This document shows, piece by piece, positions 46,619 through 58,938 of a stretch of 64,000 nt of DNA; within the stretch, counting starts at the first letter, position 1; every line of letters starts with the position of its first letter. The notes under the pieces are model-generated. The model did not search any database. It was not told the DNA's origin and saw only the letters and a program-made list of their open reading frames with translations. The stretch comes from Brachionus manjavacas (lineage: Eukaryota > Rotifera > Eurotatoria > Ploima > Brachionidae): the NCBI GenBank assembly GCA_019054805.1, contig JAHQIY010000016.1:744001-808000 (forward strand), in the 5' to 3' direction. Position numbers and translations under genes: made by a program.

Positions 46619-47159
46619 TTTTTTAATTCACCTTATATATCTAAACAAATAATTTTATTTTGTTTATTATTTATTTCAATATCTGATCGAGCAAAATTTT
46701 GTTCCTTCTTAAAATTATTTATGTATGGTTAATTTTTATCAACTGAAATATCTTGACAAAATTTATGTCTTAAATTCTTGAAATACTTATTTGAATGTCA
46801 AATAATCTGACTTAAAATAAAAAAATGCGACCTACAGAAATAACGAAGTCCCATTCTTTTTACAAATTTTTCAATAATAATCCTTTATTTATTATTTCAT
46901 ATCTTTTGAAACAGATTTGGAATTTTTGAAAGAGCTTTTAATTAAAAAATATTTTATTTAATTTTCTTTTGCCTTTTAGACTAAATTACAATAAAAAAAT
47001 AATGGTTTAAAACTTTACGGGACTAAAATTATCGCTGTAAATAAAGTAAAAAGATTTTTTCATGAATTAGTATTATGACTCTATTAACGGAATTTTGAAA
47101 AAAGGCTCAAAATCTTGCTTTTTAGTCTTTTTAAAAATATCAAAGAATTACAATTAGTA
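46619..47159. other. H3 upstream region, no gene seen
   Basis: AT-rich. The first 20 bp upstream of the ATG (TTTTTTTAATTCACCTTAT in + orientation) are shared with copy B. Confidence 0.4.
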
Positions 47160-47167
47160 ATGATCGC

Positions 47168-47528
47168 GGTTTTGTGAAGTTCAGTACAAAAGAACAGAAC
47201 AGAGTATTAAAAAATTTAATAACTTTTTATCTAAAAGTTTAAAATCAATTCTGTAAATGCAGCATGGTGCAACATTCAAAGTTGCATCAACTTTAAAAGT
47301 CTGCTAATGATATGCAGAATCTCTGCAAAATGCACCACTATCGATTATTGAAATTTGATTTCTGCATAACTCTGCAAATTTAGCAGGCTTTGATATTTGA
47401 TGCAACTTTGAAAGTTGCACTATTTTGCATTTACAGAACCAAGTTTAAACCTTTAGAAAAAAAGTTATTCAATTTTTTTAGATTTTTTCTGTTATTTTTT
47501 TCATTTTGAAGTGAATTTCACAAAACCA
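47168..47528. mobile_element. hAT-like MITE with perfect 8-bp duplication
   Basis: The ends GGTTTTGTGAA and TTCACAAAACC are inverted, followed inward by matching AACTTTTT..TAAA and TTTA..AAAGTT stretches, and in the middle by GCAACATTCAAAGTTGC/GCAACTTTGAAAGTTGC. The flanks are ATGATCGC at 47160-47167 and 47529-47536. The element is 361 bp with no ORF. Confidence 0.8.
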
Positions 47529-47536
47529 ATGATCGC

Positions 47537-48269
47537 TCCCTTTTTTATTTCTGCTTTCTTTGTCAAATCTAATTCTTTAACATTTGGAAAATATTGTTAG
47601 TTTTTTAGTTTGATTATTTTCCTATTTTGTTTCATTTTTGAAACTATAATTTAATTTTTGTTGTTTTTTATCAAAGTTAATAAAAGCTCGATAAAGTTTT
47701 ACAAATAAATCATACTAAGAATTTTTTTTCCAATTGAAAAGAATTTTTTATCAATGTTAAAAGTATAATTATATTTTTTAAAACCCTTTATAAAACGATT
47801 TTGAATCGTTATGGTATTTTTTTACAAATTTTTTGCTCTATTATTTTTATTAGAATTATTAATCATGGCACCAAAAATAAATTGTCCTTTGAGTTGATTA
47901 TTTTAGGCCCCTGAATATTTAATAGTGGCTTCAGAAAATGAGTGCCATTAAAAACTAAATAATATTTGCAACCAAGTTAGTAAAAGCGGTTTAAAAAAGA
48001 AAGAAGGTAATATATTTAATTTTTATCAAAAAATGAAACCCTAATGAAAATGATAAAAAGTTGATAAAAAAAATTAAATGAAAGTAATAAATTCAACAAA
48101 AATAATTAAAGTATAATTTTTTTTAATGTGTGCTATAGTTTAGACAACATTTTATGTTTGACAATATTTTTATTAAGTTAAACCGGGAACTACAACATTA
48201 TTTTATTTCATTAATTATTAGGGTAAAGGATAATTTTTCGAAATAATTTTTGACTCTCAATTTTATTTC
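47537..48269. other. AT-rich spacer, no gene seen
   Basis: No ORF or repeat structure that I can support. Confidence 0.35.
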
Positions 48270-49623
48270 CGTATACAGTATGCTGCAAATGTATAGAAAT
48301 TTTCTTTTTCTTTTTTGTTAACAAAAGAATTGTTTTTACGTACATAATAGGCGAAAAAATTTTTATTTGTCATCAATCCAAAAACATAAAACCGAAAAAT
48401 TATAATTAAGTGAAAAAAAAATCCTCCCAGAAAAAAACAGCAAGAAAATGAACACTATTCATTAAAAAAAAACGGTTCAAAAGTTTAGAAATTTTTACAA
48501 TTTAATATTTGAAATGACCGCCTTAGGCGTTATATATATAACAGGCCAAAACTCTTTTTGCCATAGTATCAATCAATTTTTGTACGCCCTCAATCGTAAT
48601 TTTTAATTATTAACAACTCTTTGTATAAAACTTCTTTTAAATGCTCAAAAGAGGTAACTCTAGTGTCTACCATTTTGGCATCCATGTATGACCATTATTT
48701 CTTGATTGGGCTGAGATCTGGTGAACGGGCAAACCATGACAGAACCTCAATGTTCTGTTCTTTGAACCAGTTGCTTACTGAGTGAGCAGTATGTACCGAA
48801 GCACCATGTTTTTGCAAAATCGAAGGGTGATTTGGCTCAAATAGGAGTTCATCAGATTTTTTCCAAGGTTGATATTGGCAGACTGATTATTTCGTCCTGT
48901 ATAAATGTTTCATATATCAGTTCCTTTGCCGGTATCTGAAGATGCGTTTCTTATGATGCGTTTCTTACCATAAGAAATGCATCTTCAGAAGACTACAAAA
49001 TTGGACTCGTCACTGAAAATAACTCGAAATAAAATCTTTTATGTTAAGAAGCGGTTTTCTGAACCCTGTATGAGACTCTAAAAAATTTTTTGTAGAGAAA
49101 TCTCATTACAGTATGCTTACTTATCCTAACCCCTTGAGTCTTAGAATTAAAATTATTGGCGAGTTTTTAATAGCTAGATGTAGGGTATTTTCTAATCTCT
49201 CTAAAAATGTAACTTTCATCCCTAAAAGTTAGCTTCCGAAGTTTACCAGAACATCTTCGATCAGACACAGTACCAGTCTCTTCATATCGTTTAATGGTTG
49301 AAGAGACAAATTTTGGAGATACACCTAACAGATTGGCTATCTCATTTTGCTTTTTGTATCTATTTTTTAGTAGACCCACGATGTGCCATTTTAGTGGGCT
49401 TGACAAATTTTTTGGTAATTTTATTTTGAAAGGACATATGGAGTTGTAGAGTGTTAAAATTAAGCAGTTTCGCTTTTGATTCTCTGACCACTTTTTTAAT
49501 TATTGCAATGTCATAATTGCTGCTTTTGCCGTTTGAATTGAAAAGGTTACTAAGAAGGAATGGCATGATTGTTGAAGTGGGATTTGTTTTTTCCTGATTA
49601 GGTCCATTAATTTCACTTTCCAT
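48270..49623 (-). pseudogene. decayed Tc1-like transposase
   Basis: The minus-strand ORF 49406-49167 carries the paired-type HTH of Tc1 elements (EIANLLGVSPKFVSSTIKRY, EETGTVSDRRCSGKLRKLT). 49623-49360 overlaps it in another frame. Further down, around 48830-48620, broken frames encode the DDE-domain end (HTAHSVSNWFKEQNIEVLSW, FARSPDLSPI). The left side has TATACAGTATGCTGCAAATG near 48272, like a Tc1 terminal repeat beside a TA target; I could not find its partner on the right. Many stops make it inactive. Confidence 0.8.
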
Positions 49624-49879
49624 TGTGACATAGTTGATTTTCAGATCGTCCAGTCTAGTATTAATTTTAAATTAAATTAAATTTTTTGAAAAAAAAAGGC
49701 TAACGTTTCGTTACTCGCATATAAAGCTTTGCTTACCCATATTTTAATAAAAATTTAAGACCTAATTATATTCTTATATCTTTATTTCAATATTTCAATA
49801 TGATATATTGAATACCCAACTCCATTGTGCAATTGCCACCTTACTATTTCCTCCTTTTTTCCTGAAACCTGAACTTTGT

Positions 49880-49990
49880 AAACATGTGCCACATATAACA
49901 ATCTATGTCTTCTTAGCTTTCATTTTTTTTTAGTTTATTTACTTTATTTTGATTTTTTTTTTCTCATTTTATTAACTTAAATTTTTTTTT
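49880..49990 (+). repeat. truncated copy of the dispersed retroelement tail
   Basis: ACATGTGCCACATATAACAA, then CTTAGCTTTCATTT and TTTAGTTTATTTACTTT, follows the order of 43930-44080 but ends before the GAGCTC box. Confidence 0.4.
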
Positions 49991-50019
49991 TTCCGATTCA
50001 TATTTTAACTTACAGTGGT

Positions 50020-50345
50020 GTTCCGGATTTAGTAATTTACGATAATTTACGTAAAAAACAGCAAATTTACCGAATTTTACGTAAAATATTGTAAATTTAC
50101 GTAAATTTACAAAAGTAAAAAAACGTAAATTTACCTGATTTTACGTAAAATTTGGTAAATTTCGATCATTTTACGTAAATTTATGTAAAAAAAAAAATGT
50201 CCAAAAAATTGAAATAATTTGGCACTTTTTAAAAAAAAATGAATTTTTGTTATCCTTCAATATTTACATCCAAAATTATGAGAAAAAAAAAATTACCATA
50301 ATTTACGTAAATTTTGGTAAAATGTAATCAATTTAATGGTAAAAA
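50020..50345. repeat. array of TTACGTAAATTTAC-type palindromes
   Basis: After CAGTGGTGTTCCGGATTTAG, the sequence repeats imperfect copies of ATTTACGTAAATTTAC and its reverse at least ten times, ending in CATAATTTACGTAAATTTTGG. CAGTGGTGTT resembles a hAT terminus, but I find no opposite end. Confidence 0.6.
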
Positions 50346-50441
50346 ATAATTATTTAAAATTTTAAATTAATTTGAAAAAAAATTTTTATTTCAATTTTTT
50401 ACGTTAAAAAAATATTATAAGTTAAAATTGCTAACATCTCA

Positions 50442-50658
50442 TAGAGAGCGCATTTGGGTATTTGAAATTGTTAAAAGAGAAATACCAGGTCAAAAAGATC
50501 AGAGAAAATTCTAAGCTATTTCTAAAGCTCCTTCAAAAAATAAAAAAATAAATTCATTAATTTTTGAAGGAGCTTTAGAAATAGCTTAGAATTTTCTCTG
50601 ATCTTTTTGACCTGGTATTTCTCATTTAACAATTTCAAATACCCAAATGCGCTCTCTA
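50442..50658. repeat. near-perfect 100-bp inverted repeat (hairpin)
   Basis: 50442-50541 is inverted at 50559-50658 around a 17-bp spacer. The outer ends are TAGAGAGCGCATTTGGGTA and its complement, and the inner ends GAAGGAGCTTTAG. There are only a few differences between the arms. No ORF. It is a foldback element or a long-hairpin RNA source lying between the two H3 genes. Confidence 0.85.
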
Positions 50659-50941
50659 CTTAAATCTTTGCCTTTCAACAAAAATAATGAATAATAAAAA
50701 TATGGAATAATAAAAATACTGAAAAGAATCTTTTATTAACGAAAAAACATTTAATTTATTTTATATAAAAATCATATGTTCCTCCTTTTTCTTAAAAAGT
50801 TAAAATCATATAATTAAAAATCAAATTTGACTTGAAATACTTTTGAATTTTAAAAGCAAATTAATAATCGAACTTAAATATAACTCTAAACATCAAATCA
50901 TTAAAAAAGGAAATTAAAGTAAACAGACACTTTTCTAAATT

Positions 50942-51379
50942 TTAAACAGTATTTTCTCCTCTTATTCGCCTTGCTAACTGAATATCCTTTGGCATTATTG
51001 TCACACGCTTAGCATGTATGCAGCATAGATTTGTGTCTTCAAACAAGCCAACTAAATAGGACTCAGAAGCTTCTTGGAGAGCGTCTAGTGCAGAGCCTTG
51101 GAATCTGAGATCAGTTTTGTAGTATTGGGCGATCTCTCTAACAAGTCGTTGAAACGGAAGCTTTTTAATCAGCAGTTCTGTTGACTTTTGATAACGCCTG
51201 ATTTCTTTGAGCGCAAGAGCTCCTGGCCTATGCTTGTATATTTTAACTGGTCTTTCTTGGGGACTACTTCTTAGACTTTTTTTTGCTGTTTTAGATGCCA
51301 ATTTTTTTAAAGCTGTTTGACTAGTTTTCGAAGAACCAGGAATCGTCGATTTACGGGCAGTTTGCTTGTTTCTAGCCAT
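50942..51379 (-). CDS. divergent histone H3 variant, copy B
   Basis: The intronless ORF encodes 145 aa. The protein equals copy A from residue 19 onward, and nucleotide differences there are few and silent. The tail differs at mature positions 12, 15, 17 and 18: IPGSSKTS here, APGASQGS in copy A. Copy B therefore has an extra lysine. About 40 bp of 3' flank (AAAGTAAACAGACACTTTTC) and about 20 bp of 5' flank are shared with copy A, marking a small dispersed or tandem duplication 4.76 kb apart. As in copy A, no stem-loop follows the stop. Function as a tissue-specific or germline H3 is possible but not shown. Confidence 0.88.
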   Translation of the reverse strand: MARNKQTARKSTIPGSSKTSQTALKKLASKTAKKSLRSSPQERPVKIYKHRPGALALKEIRRYQKSTELLIKKLPFQRLVREIAQYYKTDLRFQGSALDALQEASESYLVGLFEDTNLCCIHAKRVTIMPKDIQLARRIRGENTV

Positions 51380-52413
51380 TTTTTTAATTCACCTTATTAG
51401 ATAAACAAAATAATTTTATTTTAGCCCAATTACTTCAATTAAAATGATTTAGTCTAAATATATTAGTTTAAAATACTGAATTAATCATATGAAATTACTT
51501 ATGAATGCATATTTTATTAAAACAAATTTATTATTGACCGAAATTTAGTCTTTATTTCTTTAATTTCTTTTTTGAATGTCAAATTATAAGAAATGTTTAA
51601 TGTTTTTTCAAATATTTTATTGAAAATGAAAAATAGAAAACTAGAATATTAATCAAATATGATACATTTTTGATTAAAATATTCAAATCTTTGTGTTCGT
51701 TTTACTTTATTACATTCACGAAAAGTGTTTTAAAATTTTTATTCTGCTATTAGTTTTTTTACCTTAACAAAAAAAAACCTAATTTATGTTTTTTAATATT
51801 AATTAATAATAATTAATTCAAAATATTTTCATTCTATAAAATATTTGATTAAAAAAAAAAATTTCGATATTAAAGTTTCAAGATTTTTTTTTGAAGCAAC
51901 TAGTCATATAAAAAAACTGGCCTTTCAAACCTTTATGCAATTATAAAAGTAATTATTAACACTGGATTTAAATTAGAATTTTTTTCATCCTAGACAATTT
52001 TAATTTTTTGTATTATCATAAACCAATTTTCAAGTGATACTTTTTTTAAATTACCTAGGAAATTTTAAAACAATAATACACCTTTTAAAGAATTAGTTCA
52101 AATAAAACTTAAACTTAAAGTTTTAGAAGAATTTGCTTTTTTTCATATTTTATTTGAAATTATTTTCAATTCAAATTTTAAAAAATTCTAAATTTAATTT
52201 GGGAATAATGCATAAAAATTTGTACTCATAAAAAATGTAGATTGTGAAATTAATGTTTCTTAGTTTCAAAATAATACCTGAATCGGCTCTTTATTTTAGT
52301 AAAATTGTTCAGTATAATGACTCCTTTTATGAATAAATGAAATTTTAGAAAGAGCTTAAATTTCACTTTTTTTTTACTTTCAACAAAGTTTTATTTTCAT
52401 TATCAATTTAGAT
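51380..52413. other. AT-rich spacer, no gene seen
   Basis: This includes the upstream side of H3 copy B and the likely promoter of the next gene. Confidence 0.4.
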
Positions 52414-55400
52414 ATGTCATATATAAAATCAAATGATTCGGAGGATGAGCTCACAATTCTTAGAGTTCAAGATACCCCTGAAATTTTGATCGCTCCGTTG
52501 ATAGTTGATTACCCCCCTATTTTTAAAGTAAATTAAATAAAAATAAAAATTATTAAAATTTCAATCTGATATAGAAGAAAAAAATAAATTTTGAAGAAAC
52601 AAAGCATTTTTCGAATGAATATAAGGATATCTTAGACGATCTAGAGTTGATTGATAGTAAACTCGTCAAAGTATACTTATCATATAAAATCTTTTGAGTT
52701 TTAACTATTATCTATTCAAGATTGCAGCTGATAAAATATTCCAATGGGAAGACGTTCCAGTTGTCTTTCCACCTTCCATAATTGGAGTCGATCAAAATGG
52801 ATTACCTTTAACTTTTTCCAAAGTTTGAATTTGCATTACTTAAAATTTTTATAATTTTTCATAATTTAAATTTAGGATAGTAGTCTTTTTCGAGTCTCTT
52901 TTTCAGATGAATTGGAAGAAGTGGCACGTGATCCGATCACGGGAAAAACAAAACGCTTGAACAAGCAACAGCTTGATTCTATAAAAAAAACTGGCTCGTT
53001 TGAAGTTGAGAGTAAAATATTCAAGGGAAAAAGTCATAAGTGGGTTCTAGCAAATTGGATCCAAAAAGGGAGTTTGAATACTAAGAAGTCATTTTACAAG
53101 GTAATTAAAAGTTTAAAAAAAAATGCTAAATAAAACATTTGGTTTTATAGGAAATAGCCATTGCATTGTCATTGCTGATAATTACCGCAAAAAGAAGATT
53201 CTCTTATAAAAGATTTAGCTTTCTTCAGGGATTGAAATCATGGTGGACCGGTTTAAAAAGTCTATTAGATATTTTAATTGGAATGCCAGCCTTGGTGACC
53301 AAAGATTATTCACAACAAATTCGAAAGGATCTTAAAAAATTCTCACTAGCTGAGTTAGCCTTAGATGTAAGAATAATGAAACAAATTTTTAAAAACATTT
53401 AATTTAATTTTTTTGAAAAATGATCTAAATTATAAATAATTGTTTTCTAACTTATGGTTAAATAGAATAAATGTCCGAAAAATTTCAGATATCTGAATGA
53501 TTTTTAAGCTAACAGGCTTAATCAAACGTAATATTTTTTTAAGAAGAATTTTAGAATATCTTTATTACGAAAAATTGTTTTTAAGTTTCTTAATATTTTC
53601 GGACAATTCTCTTAAAATAATTTAGACCAATTTTGGTAAATACTCAAAATCCCAACACTTTTGTAGGATTTAAATCTTAAATGCCATTGAATAATTAATA
53701 TAAATTAAAACTCTTAATTAATCGATTTAACAGGAAAGTTATGATCAAAATTTTGCAATTTATAACTCCTTGGATGAGATCATTGATGCCTTTTTAAAAG
53801 AAAATGTAAAAATAGTAATTTTTTTAATTTAATTTTACTTAAAAATTTGTCTTTTAAAGAGCAAAGATTGGAGTGGCCCATATCACTTCTTAACTCCTCA
53901 AAATATTAAAGTTGATGCATTTCTCTTTAAAACAAGTAAAATTAAGTACCACCAAATAAATAATTTTTGTTATTTTTGTTTCAAGACATGAAATTAAGAA
54001 AAGTGCTTGAGAATTTGCTGATTGTTAATGAAGCTGAAAAAGCAGATTTAGAGAGACTTAAAATTGAAACTATTGATCTTCTTAAAAGTATATTTCAATT
54101 GCTATATTTTAAAATTTTTCACGATAAAATTTAGGTGAAAATAAGAGCAAAAATGAAATTAAAGATCTGGTGGAAAAAATTTTATTCAAAGAATTTCTAA
54201 ATATTATGTATGACAAAATTATTAAAAGTGAAGAATTGAATTTAATGCATCGCGGTCTTGGTCAGCTTTTAGTAGAACAATCTAAATCAACTTTAATAAT
54301 AAAAGAGGTTTGTGACGAATACCAAAAGGAAATAAATTATCACATGGAAAAATATTGCGGAAAATTAAAAAATAAAAAAATAAAATTTTTAATTAACACT
54401 TGGGTTGAGGAAAAAATGCAAGCTGAAAAAGTAATTAAAAATAATTTTATATTAAAGCGGATTAGAAATAATTTCAAAAGGAACGTTTCACAAATCTAAA
54501 TCCATACGAAATACACATTCGCTCTATTGAGAAGTGTAAAGAGCAAAATTTAGCTCAATCTGCGTACTTTTTAGAAAGAGAAATCGAATTTTTCAAACAA
54601 GTATTACTAAGCATTTAATTTTTGAAATCAATTAATAATCAAGTAAATTTTATTTTAGAAAAGAGACATTTTGGAGAGAGAATATAAAAAAATAAAAAAT
54701 CCATCTAAAGTCTTTAAATTTAAAAGATTTATCTGGTTTCCGAAAAATTATAAAGTAGAAAATGTTGGAACGCTTGAAGTATTTGAAATTTCAATGTCAA
54801 CTAAAATATTCTAATTTTATTTTTTGAATAAAAAAGTCACCAAGTTATATTTTAGAAAAATCAATTGAGTATACAAACGGCACTAGCTATCTTTTTTGGA
54901 GATGGATGAATTTTTTCATGCGTACTGGAATTAATTTTTTTAATTTTATCTTTTTATTTGGCGTATAGCGGCTTTATTTTGAAATAATTTTACAATTTAA
55001 AATAATTTTTTAGCTGGTGATTCCTTTCAGTTCTCCAGTAAGTTTTAGAGCATTGTTTTCCATCAAACCATTTTATCCGGGAAAAGATGTTAATCCTCGA
55101 ACTGTAATTTTATTAAAAATGAATCTTAAAAAATGCTTTAAAAATTTAAACAGGGCACATTAATTCAATCCCGAACAAAAGTCAATAGCTACATTTCGAG
55201 ATTACGAGCTTTGTGGAATCACATTCAGGTGTCTAGGAACAAATTTGAATCAACACCTGATAAAGGCCTGATTGGAAAAGGTTTACAAAGAATTTTCAAT
55301 GTTTTCTGGAACTACATAATCAAGGGGCTATTTGGAACGCTTGGTCTTAGTTTAATAAATCCAATATTATGCTTGTCATGTTCAGTTGGTTCATTAGCAT

Positions 55401-56980
55401 TGTGCATTACGACCCCACTATGGTATAAATAATTGATTAACAAAAAATAAAAAATTTATTAGCTATTTTTTATAAGGGTTCCAATATTTAGCATTATTCA
55501 GCATTTATTGTTTGTATTAATATGGGACTGGGATTATCCTTGTTAGATCTAAATATAAATATAATAAAAAAAATATTTCAAATAATTTATTTAAAGATGC
55601 ACCAAGTTTACCTAGGTTATTAAGATTTTTACGCGTTTTTATCTGGGATTTTTTTATTTGTGGCGTTGTTCAGCCTGTGTCTGCATTAGGTACATCATTG
55701 GTGCTGTGTCCGATTGCCAGTTCAGCAGTTTTTCTGTGTATTTTTTAAAGTTTTAAATCATTTGGCTCTTCTTAATTTCATTTAAAATTCAAGTTTCCCT
55801 GATTACAACAACTTCCAGACGTATATGGGACAATTTCAATTTCTATTTAGTTCTTAAACGAAACGCGAAAGTCCCTTCGTGCGATACCTTCATTGCAAGA
55901 CGAGTCGAAGGCCCAGGCATAGCTCTTGACTACTTTGTTCAAGTAGTTTTTAAAATTTAATAGAGAAAATATAGATTTTTATTTTGAATTTTACTTACAG
56001 GCTAAGCCTGAGCAAATTTTGGCCGCATTAGAAGTAGCCTTAGAGATAAAAATTATCAATTCGTATCTAAAGAATGTTCATGATATTTTGGAACAGCCTA
56101 AAAATGAATTCAAGTAATAAATTAATTTCTTACTGATTGATTTATAAAAAATAATTTAATTAGAAAACTGTTTGACCAACTATTTAAAAAATATTCTCTT
56201 GAGCTGAACAGTAGTTTGGAGCCATATAAATCAGTGAGTGAAAGCGTTTCAGATAATTTTAAAAAATATGACAAGGAAGCAAAAAAGTGAAATTTAAATT
56301 TAAGTTTATTTGTTCTTAAAATTGAAAATTATTCAAGGCGCCTTGGTAACCTAAATAAAATAATTGAAAATCATCAATCGAGCAAAATTCGTTTGTCCGA
56401 AAAAGACCTTAAGGTAAATTGAATTTTCAAATGCAACCAAATTTACTTTATTTTGCTAAGATTGTTGTTTTGGAGACAGTAAAAATAATTAAAAAACACT
56501 ATCTTGATTCTATTTTAAAATTTTTAAACAAAACTCCACATGCTCTTTTTGTGGAGAATAATTTACGAGATGACGATTGGAAAGGTAAAATTCGAAATTT
56601 TTTTAAAAAATTTTATTTGAAAATTGTTTGATTATAAAAATTAAGGCCTAGCTGAAATCGAACTGGAAAATTTGTTCGGAAAAGGCTTCCTATGTCCATT
56701 GGAAGAAACTGACTATTATTTTAGTTTATCTGTAATTTTTAATCTACTAATTTTATTTAGATTTGAAAATTTTTTTCAGATCGATCATTTGAATTTGGCT
56801 AAGTATACTGACATGTTGGCCATCTCGGAAATAAGGGATGATTTGGACAAGGTTAACATTAAGTATACTCCTAAGAGTGAGATATTGACTATTGACAATC
56901 AATATAACTACATTAACCACTTTTACGGATCGATTACCAATAAATCACACCATTTTAACAATTCTTCAGGTAAATTTTAA
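52414..56980 (+). CDS. large multi-exon membrane protein, family not named
   Basis: At least 17 exons with mini-introns can be followed, starting MSYIKSNDSEDEL (52414-52527), then 52575-52670, 52721-52822, 52876-53100, 53151-53366, 53734-53805, 53860-53936, 54135-54600, 54659-54778 and on to 56980. Typical segments are LSLLIITAKRRFSYKRF, SKDWSGPYHFLTPQNIKVDA, LNPYEIHIRSIEKCKEQNL, VIPFSSPVSFRALFSIKPF, FWNYIIKGLFGTLGLSLINP, FIWDFFICGVVQPVSALGT, ARRVEGPGIALDYFVQ and KPEQILAALEVALEI. Several long hydrophobic segments near 55290-55740 indicate a multi-pass membrane protein; the rest is helical and probably cytosolic. The protein exceeds 1000 aa and looks like a conserved animal protein of unknown role. 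One frameshift lies in the AAAA run near 54475, and the join near 54779-54856 is unclear. Confidence 0.65.
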
Positions 56981-58764
56981 AATCAAAAATTTTCTAATTG
57001 AATAAAAATAATTTTAAAATCAGAAATTTTATGGTCCAAATTTAAAAACTAGAATGAAATGGACATATTTTGATATTGGATTAGAAAAAAGAGTTTTGCA
57101 AAGATAATTTTTTTTTACTAAAATTAATAAAATTTTTTAATTTTTTTAATTTTTTTAAAATTTTTTAAATGATTAGAAAATTCCGATTAAGCCGGATAAT
57201 AATTTTAATTAGTCTAATGATCAAGGAAACATGAGATCCACTATTAAAACTAGATGCCTAGTTTTGCAAATGAAATAATTTGCTTTTTGCGAGGCTTATT
57301 GTCATAGTTGTTGTGATGGCTGCTATAATTATTTACAATTTAATATATCAATTTGTAATTATATCTTCCTAATGAATTAATTCAGAATGTATTTTTGATT
57401 AAAAAAATAAAAAAATTTATATTGAAAATTTATTGAAATCTTAATTAGAAAATTGACGATAATTATTATTGCAACAGATCATAAAAAAAGAGTCCTGGTT
57501 GCTTTGGGAAAGTTAATTTTCAAATTTCAATTTGTGCTCTGATAATGAAATTCAGTACGAAAAACGTTCTAGGGAAAACAATTTTTTGCTAAAATCTAAA
57601 ACTCAATTGATTTAATTATTTAACCTAAGAATCAATATCCAAATGTTGAACTTGGTTGCATAAAGAACAAAGAGTTAAGTGTTTATTTGATATTTGTTAG
57701 GTTGACTGAATTTTTGAAAAAAGAATGGTAGAAGAATGACAATTTATTTTGGAATAGTACATTTCGACTAGGGAATAGGAGCGAGACAATTTTTTGAAGA
57801 AAAAAGTCGAAGATTATAATTCAATCTTTTGTTATTTCATTAACTAATTAAAATGACAAAAATAAAAAAATTGTTGTAACAAAATTCTCGGGTCTCAGAG
57901 CAAAAAGAAATTAAAAAAGTGCCAATTAAAAATCAATTGTTTTAATTAATTAAAACAAAACACTTAATAAATAGTATTAGATTTCAATAGAAACATAAAA
58001 TTAAATTTATTTTTTATATTTAATTCACAGTGTGACATTCGACTTGGCTATGCTTCGTGTTTCATTTCCAAGCTTCAAATCATTTAATCTAATCGGCTAA
58101 ATCGAAAAGCATTTAATAAACTGCAATTAGACAAATATTTCAAGTTTTTATGAAGCCATTAAAAAATTCAATTAAAATTAATTTAATAGCTAGCTTTTTT
58201 TTCTTGGTTTAATATTCAAGTTGAGCACAAAAAGCGAAAAATTACGATTCAGTTGGCAAATTTGTTTAATTTTTTCGCTCCTTTATTAATGATGATATTA
58301 AGAGGAGTCTGGAGAAGTGCTTAAAAATAGTAGGAAGTGTATGTTTGTGTTCAATTATTGTTCAATGAACCTTTCTTATTAAAATTAATCAAAGTTATTT
58401 GTTATTTATATTTCGAAGCTAATAAAGATAGTTTATGCCCTTAAGCTAATCTAAAACATGTTTTCGTTTTTTTAATTGCAATTAATACAATTTCAACTAG
58501 TTTTTTCTAAATAACTAGCTAACTAACTAACTGACTTGTTAACGAGATAATAATTTAACTTTATTGCTAGCGACACATACACTTGGCTCTCAATTGGGGG
58601 GAATCGATTACGAATCGAGCCTAAATCAAACGCTACAAGATTAATTTGAAATTTAAATTAATAACTTTTCTTTCAAGTTGTTTTTTCCTTTTATAAATAC
58701 CAAAGTATCACCGACTAATTAATCAAGTGCAGTTGTTTATTGCAACCAAGTTTCGATTTGGAAC
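56981..58764. other. AT-rich spacer upstream of the homeobox gene
   Basis: 1.8 kb without a supported gene; it is likely to hold DRGX regulatory DNA. A short CTAACTAACTAACT run lies near 58515-58530. Confidence 0.4.
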
Positions 58765-58774
58765 TATATAAAAA
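58765..58774 (+). promoter_or_regulatory. candidate TATA box of the DRGX-like gene
   Basis: TATATAAAAA lies 165 bp upstream of the ATG, in a less AT-poor-looking context (GGAAC before, GG after). In such AT-rich DNA this can arise by chance. Confidence 0.3.
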
Positions 58775-58938
58775 GGATATAATTTGAACACAATTGATAA
58801 CTAGAACTATTTAAATTGATATCAATATCATTATCGTTCATTTAATCGTATAAATTTCTTAAGCTTTTCTTAATTTTATTTTCACTTTAGATTTCAGTCA
58901 CAGTGAAGTTTCTCGAAAATAAGTAGCAAAATTTTGAA

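Noticed and set aside
50020..50345. CRISPR-like or satellite array
   Set aside because: Copies are imperfect, in both orientations and without unique spacers, in an animal genome.
46181..51379. H3 variants as centromeric CENP-A
   Set aside because: Loop 1 is not lengthened and the fold is close to canonical H3, unlike CENP-A proteins.
58510..58532. CTAACTAACTAACT as a telomeric repeat
   Set aside because: The unit is 4 bp and only a few copies long; it is a short microsatellite.
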